Of a stretch of 36,280 nucleotides of DNA, positions 6,776-15,112 are shown one piece after another. The stretch covers positions 1 through 36,280 of the forward strand of contig CAJUMH010000006.1 in NCBI GenBank assembly GCA_910587145.1, written 5' to 3'. Numbering within the stretch: position 1 is the stretch's first letter; each line of letters begins with the position of its first letter. This DNA is from an uncultured Ruthenibacterium sp. Lineage in GTDB: Bacteria > Bacillota > Clostridia > Oscillospirales > Ruminococcaceae. Under the pieces are notes generated by a model that was not told the origin of the DNA, ran no database searches, and was given only the letters and a program-made list of their open reading frames with translations. A program made the position numbers and the translations under genes.

Positions 6776-7767
6776 GCCGCCTCCCTGTTTGTTACTGCAA
6801 TCTGCAGCAGGCCCGCCTCGTCGACATAGGCGACCACCGTACCGCATTCATCGGTGCGGAACACTTTGGCCTTTACCGCCTCGTATGCCTCCAGCGCTTC
6901 TCTGTGCGGGTGCCCGTAGGAATTATCCTTCCCGCAGGAGATCACAACAACACGCGGGTGCACCGCCTCCAGCAGCTCCTGTGTGTTCGAGGTGGACGAG
7001 CCGTGGTGCGCCGCCTTGTACAGGTTGGCACGCACATCGGCGCCGCTGTCCAGCAGGGCGCGCTCCACGGGCTTTTCGCCGTCTCCGCTGGAAAAATAGC
7101 GCACACCGGATGCTTCAAATATCGTAACGAGCGAAAGATCGTTCAGGTTTTCCGTGCCGACACCGTCGCCCAGTACCGTCAGCGTGCCCGCACCAAGCGC
7201 AAATACATCGCCTGTACGCGCCGTAAGCGCCTTTACGCCATGTTCACGCACCGCCTCCAGCAGTTTTGTAAACGTAGAGGTGGTGGGGATCGGCGCTTTG
7301 GTAAAATCGGGCAGAAGGATCGTATCTACCGGGAACGCTTCCACCACGGCGCGCATGCTGCCGATGTGGTCCGCATGCGGATGCGTCATCACCAGCAGCG
7401 TCAGCCGCTCCACTCCCGCACGCTGCAGATAGGAGATCAGCGCATCCTCCGCGTCACGGTCGCCCGCGTCGATCAAAGCAAAGCAGCCGTCCTGCTCGAT
7501 CAGCACGGCATCGCCCTGCCCCACATCAATAAAATGGATCTTTGTTGCGGCGTTTTGCGCCTGCTCGGGCAGCTGCGGCGCAAGCTCGGATACGCCGAAC
7601 CACGCATACAGCTGTTCCCAGGTGGGCAGTACTCCGCCGTTCTGCACGGTGAGGCTGACGACCGCCACCAGCAGAACCAGTAAAGCGGCACCCGTGCTCA
7701 AAAATTTTTTCAGCGTCGCCTGCTGTTTTTGCCTTTTGCCGCTTCTGCGGTTTTGCTTTTCCGCCAT
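6772..7767 (-). CDS. Membrane-anchored ComEC/Rec2-like metallo-beta-lactamase-fold hydrolase
   Basis: A 331-residue protein with a basic N-terminus, one membrane segment (about 24-42) and an extracytoplasmic metallo-beta-lactamase domain. FIDVGQGDAVLI (about 79-90) is the ComEC-type opening. Metal ligands are in HPHADH (129-134), the SGD motif (about 229), and AAHHGS (252-257) followed by SYGHPH (283-288). ComEC's competence membrane domain is absent, so this is the stand-alone hydrolase class, likely a phosphodiesterase or nuclease on the outer face. The start has GGGGGAG six bases upstream and lies 58 bases inside the end of the preceding ygiQ-like gene. It is followed by DUF3006 with a four-base overlap. 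Confidence 0.88.
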   Translation of the reverse strand: MAEKQNRRSGKRQKQQATLKKFLSTGAALLVLLVAVVSLTVQNGGVLPTWEQLYAWFGVSELAPQLPEQAQNAATKIHFIDVGQGDAVLIEQDGCFALIDAGDRDAEDALISYLQRAGVERLTLLVMTHPHADHIGSMRAVVEAFPVDTILLPDFTKAPIPTTSTFTKLLEAVREHGVKALTARTGDVFALGAGTLTVLGDGVGTENLNDLSLVTIFEASGVRYFSSGDGEKPVERALLDSGADVRANLYKAAHHGSSTSNTQELLEAVHPRVVVISCGKDNSYGHPHREALEAYEAVKAKVFRTDECGTVVAYVDEAGLLQIAVTNREAA

Positions 7768-9704
7768 GCTCCACTCCCCCGTTCGCTGCGATTCCCCGGA
7801 TCTTTGCGCGAATTCAATTTTTGATTCTCTGCCGAGCGGCGCGGCCCTTTCCCACGCGGCTTCTCTCCGGAATGCCGGTCGCCGCGCGCCGGTTCCACAG
7901 CGCGCGCGCCGCATAGCAGCGGGATCAGATCTTCGCGATGCGCCAGCTGCAGCGCTTTGCGCACACGCGGCGCGTTTTCGGGCAGGTAATATTGCAGCAG
8001 CGCCCGCTGCATCGCCTTTTCCTCGGGTGAACGCGCCACATAGACGGGCGCGAGCGTATACGGATCGAGCCCGGTATAGAACATGCACGTGGAAACCGTG
8101 CCCGGCGTGGGATAAAAATCCTGCACCTGCTCGGGCCGGATGCGGTTTTTATACAGATATTCGGCCAGCAGCGCCGCATCGCGCAGGGTGCTGCCCGGAT
8201 GGCTGCTCATCAGGTACGGCACCAGATACTGCTGCTTTCCGGCCTGTTTTGTCAGCTCGTAAAAGCGCTTTGCAAAGCGGTTGTATACCCCGATGGGCGG
8301 CTTGCCCATATGGCGCAGCGTATCGGGCGCGCAGTGTTCGGGCGCCACCTTCAGCTGCCCGCTGATATGGTGCTCCACAAGCTCGCGGAAAAACTGCTCG
8401 TTTGGGTCGCGGATCAGGTAGTCATACCGGATGCCGCTGCGGATAAACACCTTTTTCACCTTCGGCAGCGCCCGCATCCGGCGCAATATCCCCAGATATT
8501 CGCTGTGATCGACGATCAGCCTGCCGCACGGCTGCGGGGCAAGGCAATGTTTTCCGCCTTTGCACATCCCGTTTTTCATCTGTTGGCCGCAGCTTGGAAA
8601 ACGAAAATTCGCCGTTGGGCCTCCCACATCGTGAATGTAGCCCTTGAAGCCGGGCTGCTGCGTTAAAAGTTCGGCCTCACGCAGAATACTCTCTGCGCTG
8701 CGCGAGGTAACGCGCCGTCCCTGATGCAGCTGAATGGCGCAGAAGTTGCACCCGCCAAAGCATCCCCGGTTATGGGTGATGGAGAACTCCACCTCCTGAA
8801 TGGCCGGCACTCCGCCAAGCGCCGCGTAGGAGGGGTGCGGACGGCGCGTATAGGGCAGCGCATACACCGCGTCCAGCTCGCTGCGCGAAAGCGGCATGGC
8901 GGGCAGGTTCTGCACAAGATACCGCTCTGTTTGCTTTTGCACAAGGATCATGCCCGAAACGGGATCCTGATTGTCCATCTGGATGCGGCACGCCTTCGCA
9001 TACGCGATCTTGTCCTCGCGCACACGCGCAAAAGAGGCGCATTCCGCATAGGAGGCGGGAAGATGCGCGTGATCGGTGAGGTAGCAGGTGCCCGCCACGT
9101 CCGTGATCGTTTCAACGCGCTCGCCCGCAGCCAGACGCCGGGCGATCTGTGCCGTCTGGCGTTCGCCCATCCCGAACGAGATCATGTCCGCACCGCTGGT
9201 TTCGGCAATGCTCGGCAGCACCGCATCCTGCCAGTAATCGTAATGCGCAAACCGGCGCAGCGAGGCCTCCAGCCCGCCCAAAATCACAGGCAGCTCGGGA
9301 TACGCCCGCTTTGCCAGCTGCGTATATACCGTGGCGCAGCGATCCGGGCGTTTGCCCGTTACGCCGCCGGGGGTGTATTCGTCCCGCTCGCGGCGCCTTT
9401 TTGCCACGGTGTAATGGGCCACCATACTGTCCACGTTGCCGCCGCCGATGAAAAAACCGTAGCGCGGACGGCCGAATTCCCGCATGCTCTCGCAGGTGGT
9501 ATCGTCCGGCTGCGCCAGCACGCCCACACGGTAGCCCTCGCTTTCCAGCACGCGCGAAATGATGGCCGCGCCAAAGCTTGGATGATCAATATATGCATCC
9601 CCCGTTACCAGCACAAAATCCACTGCGTCCCAGCCGCGCCGCAGCATCTCCGCGCGGTTGAGGGGCAAAAATTCAGCCACAGCGGGCTGCTTTTGAGCAT
9701 CCAT
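7710..9704 (-). CDS. YgiQ-family radical SAM protein
   Basis: A 664-residue protein of the UPF0313/YgiQ family. An N-terminal domain (about 1-290) is followed by a radical SAM core with HNRGC315FGGC319NFC322AIQ, the characteristic CxxxCxxC cluster motif. The C-terminal region includes the family's APEHCAPDTLRHMGKP and FYPTPGTVSTCMFYTG segments, and a Lys/Arg-rich tail of about 60 residues ends it. The substrate of the family is unknown to me. ATG at 9704 has AGGA eight bases upstream. It lies 49 bases after ftsK/spoIIIE, and its last 58 bases overlap the next gene in a different frame. Confidence 0.93.
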   Translation of the reverse strand: MDAQKQPAVAEFLPLNRAEMLRRGWDAVDFVLVTGDAYIDHPSFGAAIISRVLESEGYRVGVLAQPDDTTCESMREFGRPRYGFFIGGGNVDSMVAHYTVAKRRRERDEYTPGGVTGKRPDRCATVYTQLAKRAYPELPVILGGLEASLRRFAHYDYWQDAVLPSIAETSGADMISFGMGERQTAQIARRLAAGERVETITDVAGTCYLTDHAHLPASYAECASFARVREDKIAYAKACRIQMDNQDPVSGMILVQKQTERYLVQNLPAMPLSRSELDAVYALPYTRRPHPSYAALGGVPAIQEVEFSITHNRGCFGGCNFCAIQLHQGRRVTSRSAESILREAELLTQQPGFKGYIHDVGGPTANFRFPSCGQQMKNGMCKGGKHCLAPQPCGRLIVDHSEYLGILRRMRALPKVKKVFIRSGIRYDYLIRDPNEQFFRELVEHHISGQLKVAPEHCAPDTLRHMGKPPIGVYNRFAKRFYELTKQAGKQQYLVPYLMSSHPGSTLRDAALLAEYLYKNRIRPEQVQDFYPTPGTVSTCMFYTGLDPYTLAPVYVARSPEEKAMQRALLQYYLPENAPRVRKALQLAHREDLIPLLCGARAVEPARGDRHSGEKPRGKGPRRSAENQKLNSRKDPGNRSERGSGAWRKSKTAEAAKGKNSRRR

Positions 9705-9753
9705 CTGATCGATCCTTTCTGTTTTCGCACCATCTTCTGCACGTTGCGCGCCG

Positions 9754-12462
9754 TTACTCCCCGTCCGTCTCCTCGGGCTGGCGCATCGTCATTTCGATCC
9801 ACTGCTCGCGCGTGATCAGTACCTGGCGCGGCTTTGCCCCCTCGTAGGGGCCAATGATATGCATCTGCTCCATCTCGTCCATAATGCGCGCCGCGCGCGC
9901 ATAGCCCAGCTTGCAGCGCCGCTGCAAAAAGCTGGTGGAGGCCATTCCCGCCTCGATCACGGCCTCCACGGCCGCGTTCAGCATGGGGTCGTGGCTGTCG
10001 CCGCCGTTATCATCCGCGGCTTCCCCGCCCTTTTCCGAGGCCGCGCGCCGGTTCATCTCTTCGATCATCGTTTCGCTGTAGTCCGAGCCGGAATGCTGCT
10101 TAATAAAGTTCAGCACACCGCTGATCTCCTCGTCATGCACATAGGCGCCCTGAATGCGGATAGGTTTGTTTGCGCCAACCGGCAAAAACAGCATATCGCC
10201 CATGCCAAGCAGCTTTTCGGCTCCACCGCCGTCCAAAATGGTGCGGCTGTCGATCTGGCTGCTCACAGCAAACGCGATGCGGCTTGGGATATTCGTTTTG
10301 ATCAGGCCCGTGATTACGTCTACCGAGGGGCGCTGCGTGGCCACGATCAGATGCATGCCCGCCGCGCGCGCTTTCTGCGCGATGCGGCAGATATAGTCCT
10401 CCACCTCTTTGCCGGCCGTCATCATCAAATCGGCCAGCTCGTCGATCACAATGGCGATATACGGCATTTTTTCCATGCCCGGCGTTGCGGCGGCCATGCG
10501 GTTGTAGCCTTTGATGTTTCGCACATTGTTTTCGGCAAACGCGTGGTAGCGGCGCTCCATTTCGGCCACTGCCGCGCCCAGCGCGCCCGCGGCCTTGCGC
10601 GGCTCGGTGACAACGGGCATCAGCAAATGCGGAATGCCGTTGTACATATCCAGCTCTACCACCTTAGGGTCGATCATGATCAGCTTCAGATCCTCGGGCG
10701 AGCATTTGTACAAAAAGCTCATCACGATGGTGTTGATGCACACGGATTTGCCGCTTCCGGTACTGCCCGCAATGAGCAGATGCGGCATGCGCGTAAGATC
10801 GGCCACCTGGCACGCGCCCGCGATATCCTTGCCGAGCGCAAGCGTTAAAGGCGAATCGCTTTTGGAGAAGGTGGGTGATTCCAGAATGCTGCGGATACTG
10901 ACGGAAGTGGAATACCGGTTCGGCACCTCGATGCCCACAGCCGCCTTGCCGGGGATCGGCGCTTCAATGCGCACACCTGTGGCAGCAAGGTTCAGGGCGA
11001 TATCGTCGGCCAGATTGGTGATCTTGCTGATCTTCACGCCCGCAAGCGGCTGCAGCTCGTACCGCGTAACGGAAGGGCCGCGGCTGATATCGAGCATGCG
11101 CGTCTGCACGCCAAAGCTGGACAGCGTTTTTACCAGAAGCTCGGCGTTATGCGCCAGTTCCTCCTCTACGTTTTTCTCATCGGTGGGGGGCTGCTTCTGG
11201 AACAGGCTGAGCGGCGGGTACAGGTAGCCGGTTTCGCTCTCCTCAACCGCCGTGGGAACGGCTGTCTCCGCGCCATCCTGCGCGCCGGACGGCGCTCCGG
11301 CGGCGCGCTTCACCAGTGCCGCAAAGGCCTGTATGCCCTCGGAGCCCTCGGCGGGCTGCGTGGCAGCCTGTTCCGGCGGCGTCGGGGCGGCTGCGGCGGG
11401 CGTTCGGGTTTGGGCCGAGGCACGGGGCCCTGCCGAAGCCTCGGAAGATTCCAAAAGCGATGCAGGCTCCTCCGGCAGCTCCAGATCCTCCTGCCACGGC
11501 GGCGCAGCCGGTTTTTGAACAGCCGCAGGCCCCGGCACAAAGCCGTCTGTCTCCGGCGTTTCCTCCTGCCGTCTGGCCGGGAACATCCCAAAAGTGCCGC
11601 CCGGGCCGATTACAGGGCGTTCCTCCGGCTTCAGTTCTGTACTGGTAACGGGATCGCCCCCGATGTCGATATCATAAGAGACCCGGCGGCGTCTTGCGCG
11701 CGCTGCCGCGTATGCCTGCTCGTCCAGCGCGGCCGGCGGCTCTTCCCGCTCCCGCTGCGCGGTTTGTGCAAGGCGGGCATCCTGTGCCTCCCTGCGCGCC
11801 GCGCGTGCAGCGGCCCGCGCCTCGGCATGACGGTCTGCCGCATGCTTTGCCCCCTGTGCCTTTCCAGAAAAGAAATACCAGAGGTCGGCCGGGGTCACGC
11901 CGGTAACGTACATCAGCCCCATGCCGCCCAAAATCAGCATCAGAATATTCGCGCCGGGGCGGCCGCACAAGAGCAGCAGCGACCAGCCGAACGGCGCGCC
12001 GAACACACCGCTCTCGAAGCCCCACCCCGAGGCCGCGCCGGCCGCGTGCAGCGCCTTTACGCTCTCGAAAAAGCTCTGTCCCGTCAGCTCGCGCCCGGAA
12101 AAGATCAGCAGTACCCCGCTGACCAGCAGCATCAGCAGCAGCGCCTTGGCGGCCGCCGCGCCATATGGCCTGCCGTCCGCCAGACAAAAGCCGAGATACA
12201 GCAGCGTCACGGCAAGAATATATGCGCCGATGCCAAATACGCCAAACAGCAAATTTGCGCGCACCCAGTTCCATACGGAGGCGCCCGGCACAAAAATCAG
12301 CGCCAAAAGCAGCACGCCGATGCCAAACAGAGCGATGCTCCCCGCGATATTTCCCTTTTTTCTGCCATGCTTTGTCTTTGCCCTGCGTTTGCCTGTGCTG
12401 CCGCCGCGCGTACCGCGCGCGGCGGCGCTCTGCGTTTTTTTGGATCGATTCGATGATGCCAT
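9754..12462 (-). CDS. FtsK/SpoIIIE-family DNA translocase
   Basis: Septal ATP-driven pump that moves chromosomal DNA during division or sporulation. The 902-residue protein has a basic N-terminus, about four membrane segments (roughly 42-60, 72-95, 105-122, 160-187), a Pro/Ala/Glu-rich linker (about 205-420), the alpha/beta motor with Walker A GSTGSGKS (566-573) and Walker B IVIDE (671-675), and a winged-helix gamma domain (about 835-900; SFLQRRCKLGYARAARIMDEME) that reads DNA polarity signals. FtsK and SpoIIIE cannot be separated by sequence alone. The ribosome site AGAGGA is a little far (about 12 bases). It leads the operon. Confidence 0.95.
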   Translation of the reverse strand: MASSNRSKKTQSAAARGTRGGSTGKRRAKTKHGRKKGNIAGSIALFGIGVLLLALIFVPGASVWNWVRANLLFGVFGIGAYILAVTLLYLGFCLADGRPYGAAAAKALLLMLLVSGVLLIFSGRELTGQSFFESVKALHAAGAASGWGFESGVFGAPFGWSLLLLCGRPGANILMLILGGMGLMYVTGVTPADLWYFFSGKAQGAKHAADRHAEARAAARAARREAQDARLAQTAQREREEPPAALDEQAYAAARARRRRVSYDIDIGGDPVTSTELKPEERPVIGPGGTFGMFPARRQEETPETDGFVPGPAAVQKPAAPPWQEDLELPEEPASLLESSEASAGPRASAQTRTPAAAAPTPPEQAATQPAEGSEGIQAFAALVKRAAGAPSGAQDGAETAVPTAVEESETGYLYPPLSLFQKQPPTDEKNVEEELAHNAELLVKTLSSFGVQTRMLDISRGPSVTRYELQPLAGVKISKITNLADDIALNLAATGVRIEAPIPGKAAVGIEVPNRYSTSVSIRSILESPTFSKSDSPLTLALGKDIAGACQVADLTRMPHLLIAGSTGSGKSVCINTIVMSFLYKCSPEDLKLIMIDPKVVELDMYNGIPHLLMPVVTEPRKAAGALGAAVAEMERRYHAFAENNVRNIKGYNRMAAATPGMEKMPYIAIVIDELADLMMTAGKEVEDYICRIAQKARAAGMHLIVATQRPSVDVITGLIKTNIPSRIAFAVSSQIDSRTILDGGGAEKLLGMGDMLFLPVGANKPIRIQGAYVHDEEISGVLNFIKQHSGSDYSETMIEEMNRRAASEKGGEAADDNGGDSHDPMLNAAVEAVIEAGMASTSFLQRRCKLGYARAARIMDEMEQMHIIGPYEGAKPRQVLITREQWIEMTMRQPEETDGE

Positions 12463-12671
12463 AACGATTTTGCTTCCTCTATGATAGATTTTTCGGGATT
12501 GTTTTTAAACGGGTCTGCAAAAGGCGCCCATTGCCGCGCACCCAGGACCGTGCGGCTCCGGCTGCCTGCAAAGGCCCCGCGCACGCGCGGCCCGAAGCCC
12601 TTTAAGCCGCGGCCGGCCGGTTTGGCCCTCCCGGTCCCGGTTGACCGCAGTGTTTTGATTGCTGCGTTTTT

Positions 12672-12700
12672 ATTATACACTAATTTTACGGCTTTGTAAA
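12672..12700 (-). promoter_or_regulatory. Sigma-A promoter of the ftsK operon
   Basis: TTTACA (12700-12695) and TATAAT (12677-12672) on the minus strand, spaced by exactly 17 bases. Transcription would start near 12665, about 200 bases before the ftsK ATG. The leader is very GC-rich and contains no recognisable riboswitch. Confidence 0.85.
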
Positions 12701-12839
12701 ACCATCCGCCCCTGTATAAAAAAAATCCTTTTTCTGTTTTCTGCCGTTTTTCAGCGCGGGTGCATGTGCCGAAATGGGAAATAATCCCTTGTGTACAGTG
12801 TGCCGGGATGCGCAAAATAGCGATAAGGAGGTGTTTTTC

Positions 12840-13067
12840 GTGAAAAAACAGGATAAAACAAAACCGAAATCTGAAAAGGCAGCCAAAACCAACAAAAAAA
12901 GCACAAAGGGCTCCACAATGCGGGCGGAATACGAGCAGCGCCCCGACGGCCTGACGAACGGCACGGAGGATGTATTCGACAGCCTTGCGCAGAATGCATG
13001 GTTCCCCGCACTGTACGCAGACGAAATCCTGATGGATGATTTCCCTGCCGGCGGCCCTGTCGTATAA
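12840..13067 (+). CDS. Small lysine-rich/acidic protein, function unknown
   Basis: A 75-residue soluble protein starting at GTG, with AAGGAGG eight bases upstream (a near-perfect site). The first 25 residues are strongly basic (KKQDKTKPKSEKAAK). The rest is acidic and aromatic (EYEQRPDGLTNGTEDVFDSL, then AWFPALYADEILMDDF). No membrane segment, signal or metal motif is seen. It is transcribed alone, divergent from ftsK and ended by a strong terminator at 13128-13173. The two-part charge pattern suggests that it binds nucleic acid or a partner protein, but that is only inference. A convincing promoter was not found. Confidence 0.65.
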   Translation: MKKQDKTKPKSEKAAKTNKKSTKGSTMRAEYEQRPDGLTNGTEDVFDSLAQNAWFPALYADEILMDDFPAGGPVV

Positions 13068-13127
13068 AAACGCCTTGTGTCTTTGGCACAGGCTGCGCTT
13101 TACGTTTTTGAGATCGGCCTTTTGGCA

Positions 13128-13173
13128 AGCAAGAGCGCCCGATGCGCGGCATCAGGCGCTCTTGCTGTTTTTT
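13128..13173 (+). terminator. Strong intrinsic terminator of the 75-residue gene
   Basis: AGCAAGAGCGCC (13128-13139) pairs perfectly with GGCGCTCTTGCT (13155-13166). An inner GATGC/GCATC helix caps it, and GTTTTTT follows. The remaining 13174-13295 shows no gene or clear signal. Confidence 0.9.
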
Positions 13174-13295
13174 GGGGCGTTTTCGATCTTCATTCGGCAT
13201 TCGGCCGATTTTCGTCCGGGCTGCTGCTGCCGCAGAAAAGATGCGCGGCGGCAGGGCTGATGCCGCAAAAGCTCCGCAGCGGCAAGAAGGGCGGC

Positions 13296-14099
13296 TCAGT
13301 GCGCCTCCTGCCGTGGCTCCTGCCCGTTCATCTCGCGCACAAATGCTTCCGGCTTTACGGTCAGCTCCGCCCATGCGGGCAGAAAGCCGCTGCGAATGGC
13401 GTTGCGCACGGACGCAAGGTTCGACCACGCCGCGCAGTAAAACGGCGCTTTGCCGCGCGCCAGAATCTCCAGCGCAAGGCGGGAGGTAAGCGCGCAGGCG
13501 ATGCCCTGCCTGCGATAAGCGGGCAAAACATCCACACCAATCTGCCACATGGTGTCGCAATCGGCCGAGCAGCCCGCAAGGCCGACGAGCGTGCCGCCGT
13601 CAAATGCGCCGACAGCCAGCACGTCCAGGTTGCAGCGTTTGGCGCAAAGCGCGTTGCTCCACTCCGGCGTGTAATATGCCGCAAAATCGGGCGGCGTCAA
13701 AAGCCGCAGCTCATACGCGCAGGGCGTTTGCCGTAGCGCGGCAACATCCGGCAAAAAATATTCCGCCATAAAGCAGGGCCGCATACCCATCGGCCGCAGC
13801 GCATCGGCCAGCACGTGGAGGTTCGGCGTTTCAAAGCAGTGCTCGGGCGCAAAGCGGCTGAGATACGCGCGCACGGCCGGCTCGGCCTCGGGTAGAACCG
13901 AGGCAACAATGTTGCCTCCATAGAAAACCAGATTGCAAAAAAACGGCAGCTCCAGATAGCGGCGCGCCTGTGGGTGCGGCACGGAGCGCACCACCACGCT
14001 ATGCATGCGAAAAAAATCCTCCGGCGCGCAGTTCAGATCGATCGCAGACTGACGCAGAGCAATGCTGCGCAATGTCTCGTTTGTCATATGCTTTCCCAT
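13296..14099 (-). CDS. GNAT-family N-acetyltransferase
   Basis: A 267-residue protein. The C-terminal half has the GNAT core: strand AVGAFDGGTLVGLAGCSAD, then strand IGVDVLPAYRRQGIACALTS, where RRQGIA is the acetyl-CoA pyrophosphate loop (motif A), then helix and strand IRSGFLPA. The N-terminal half is a family-specific extension. The acceptor substrate cannot be predicted. It begins six bases after the esterase stop, so the two are co-transcribed. An alternative ATG at 14087 (MTNETLRS) is possible, since neither start has a strong ribosome site. Confidence 0.85.
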   Translation of the reverse strand: MGKHMTNETLRSIALRQSAIDLNCAPEDFFRMHSVVVRSVPHPQARRYLELPFFCNLVFYGGNIVASVLPEAEPAVRAYLSRFAPEHCFETPNLHVLADALRPMGMRPCFMAEYFLPDVAALRQTPCAYELRLLTPPDFAAYYTPEWSNALCAKRCNLDVLAVGAFDGGTLVGLAGCSADCDTMWQIGVDVLPAYRRQGIACALTSRLALEILARGKAPFYCAAWSNLASVRNAIRSGFLPAWAELTVKPEAFVREMNGQEPRQEAH

Positions 14100-14105
14100 C
14101 CGTCT

Positions 14106-14936
14106 TCAGGTTGCTACCGCCGCGCTGCGCCAATCGTTCAGCTTGCGCGCCGCATAGCCGTTTGCGAGAAAAAAGTCGATGGCGTAAACAAGGCTGCGAT
14201 CCCAAAAATTCCATTCGTGTACGCCGTTCCACTGCATGCGGCAATAATTTGCAAGGCCCAGCGGCTGAATGGCCCGGTGCAGAGAATCATTCTGCTGTAA
14301 AATACGGTATGGCTCAATATCCTGCAGGCCGTTTGTCAGCAGCACCTTGGGCTGCTGCGCGGCGGGCAGCGCAGCCACCTGCCGCGCCAGCACGCGCAGA
14401 TCGCTGCTTTTCGGCAGAGCCAGCGAATCGCCGAAGATAGGGCCGAACACCTCCCTCACACCGGGCACGGAGGGATCGGCCAGCATCATGGAAAGATCCA
14501 CCGCGCCCGAAAAGCTGGCGCAGCCCGCGTACAGATCCGGACGGGAAAGGCCGAGAAACAGCGCGCCGTAGCCGCCCATGGAAAGCCCCGCGATGAAGTT
14601 CCGGTCGCGCCGCTGCGGCAGCTTGAACATGCGGTTCAGCAACACGGGCATTTCCTCGGTGAGAAAGGTTTTGTATGCGCCGCCATACACCATATTCTGA
14701 TAAAACGAATTGCCGCAGTCCGGCATGATCAGCACAAGGCCATTGTCGGCGGCGTAGCGGGGCGCAGCCGTCATTTGCACCCAATCGTCCCCGCTGTTGG
14801 TAAAGCCGTGCAGCAGCGTCAGCACGCCCCTGACGGTATAGCCCACCTCTGCGGGCAGATCAGTGGGAAAATATAATTTTACGCCTACGGTCGTCTGCAG
14901 GATCTGCGATTTCAGTTTGCATTCCAGATATGCCAT
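14106..14936 (-). CDS. Alpha/beta-hydrolase esterase (EstA/esterase D-like)
   Basis: A 276-residue protein with the nucleophile elbow GLSMGGYGA (Ser about 119), oxyanion segment LLHGFTNSGDDW (about 41-52), acid Asp about 206 (GLQDIEPY) and catalytic His about 240 (GVHEWNFW), in the order of the putative-esterase family that includes tributyrin esterase and CE1 enzymes. No signal peptide is seen, so it is intracellular. Likely substrates are small acyl or acetyl esters, possibly from sugar side chains given the neighbouring GH2 gene. AAGGAAG lies about ten bases upstream of the ATG. Confidence 0.85.
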   Translation of the reverse strand: MAYLECKLKSQILQTTVGVKLYFPTDLPAEVGYTVRGVLTLLHGFTNSGDDWVQMTAAPRYAADNGLVLIMPDCGNSFYQNMVYGGAYKTFLTEEMPVLLNRMFKLPQRRDRNFIAGLSMGGYGALFLGLSRPDLYAGCASFSGAVDLSMMLADPSVPGVREVFGPIFGDSLALPKSSDLRVLARQVAALPAAQQPKVLLTNGLQDIEPYRILQQNDSLHRAIQPLGLANYCRMQWNGVHEWNFWDRSLVYAIDFFLANGYAARKLNDWRSAAVAT

Positions 14937-15037
14937 CGAAAGCGTCTTCCTTTCGCTCTAAATTGTGGAACAATCGCCTCGGTTCCCGAACGGCTCCGGG
15001 CGGCAGGCGGTGCCCCGGCGTCCTTTCGCGGCAAAGT

Positions 15038-15066
15038 GCCGGCCGCACATTCCGCGTGCGGCCGGC
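15038..15066. other. Intergenic GC hairpin between the GH2 and esterase genes
   Basis: GCCGGCCGCA and TGCGGCCGGC form a perfect 10-bp stem with a nine-base loop. There is no adjacent T-run on either strand, so termination is uncertain; it may mark a processing or stabilising point. Confidence 0.5.
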
Positions 15067-15112
15067 CCGTGCTCCGGTCGAGCCAAAGCCTGCCTGCATT
15101 TTGCAAAAACCG

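Noticed and set aside
12751..13560. 269-residue minus-strand ORF
   Set aside because: Runs across the 75-residue gene, its terminator and the end of the GNAT gene in a wrong frame; composition is Arg/Ser/Cys-rich noise.
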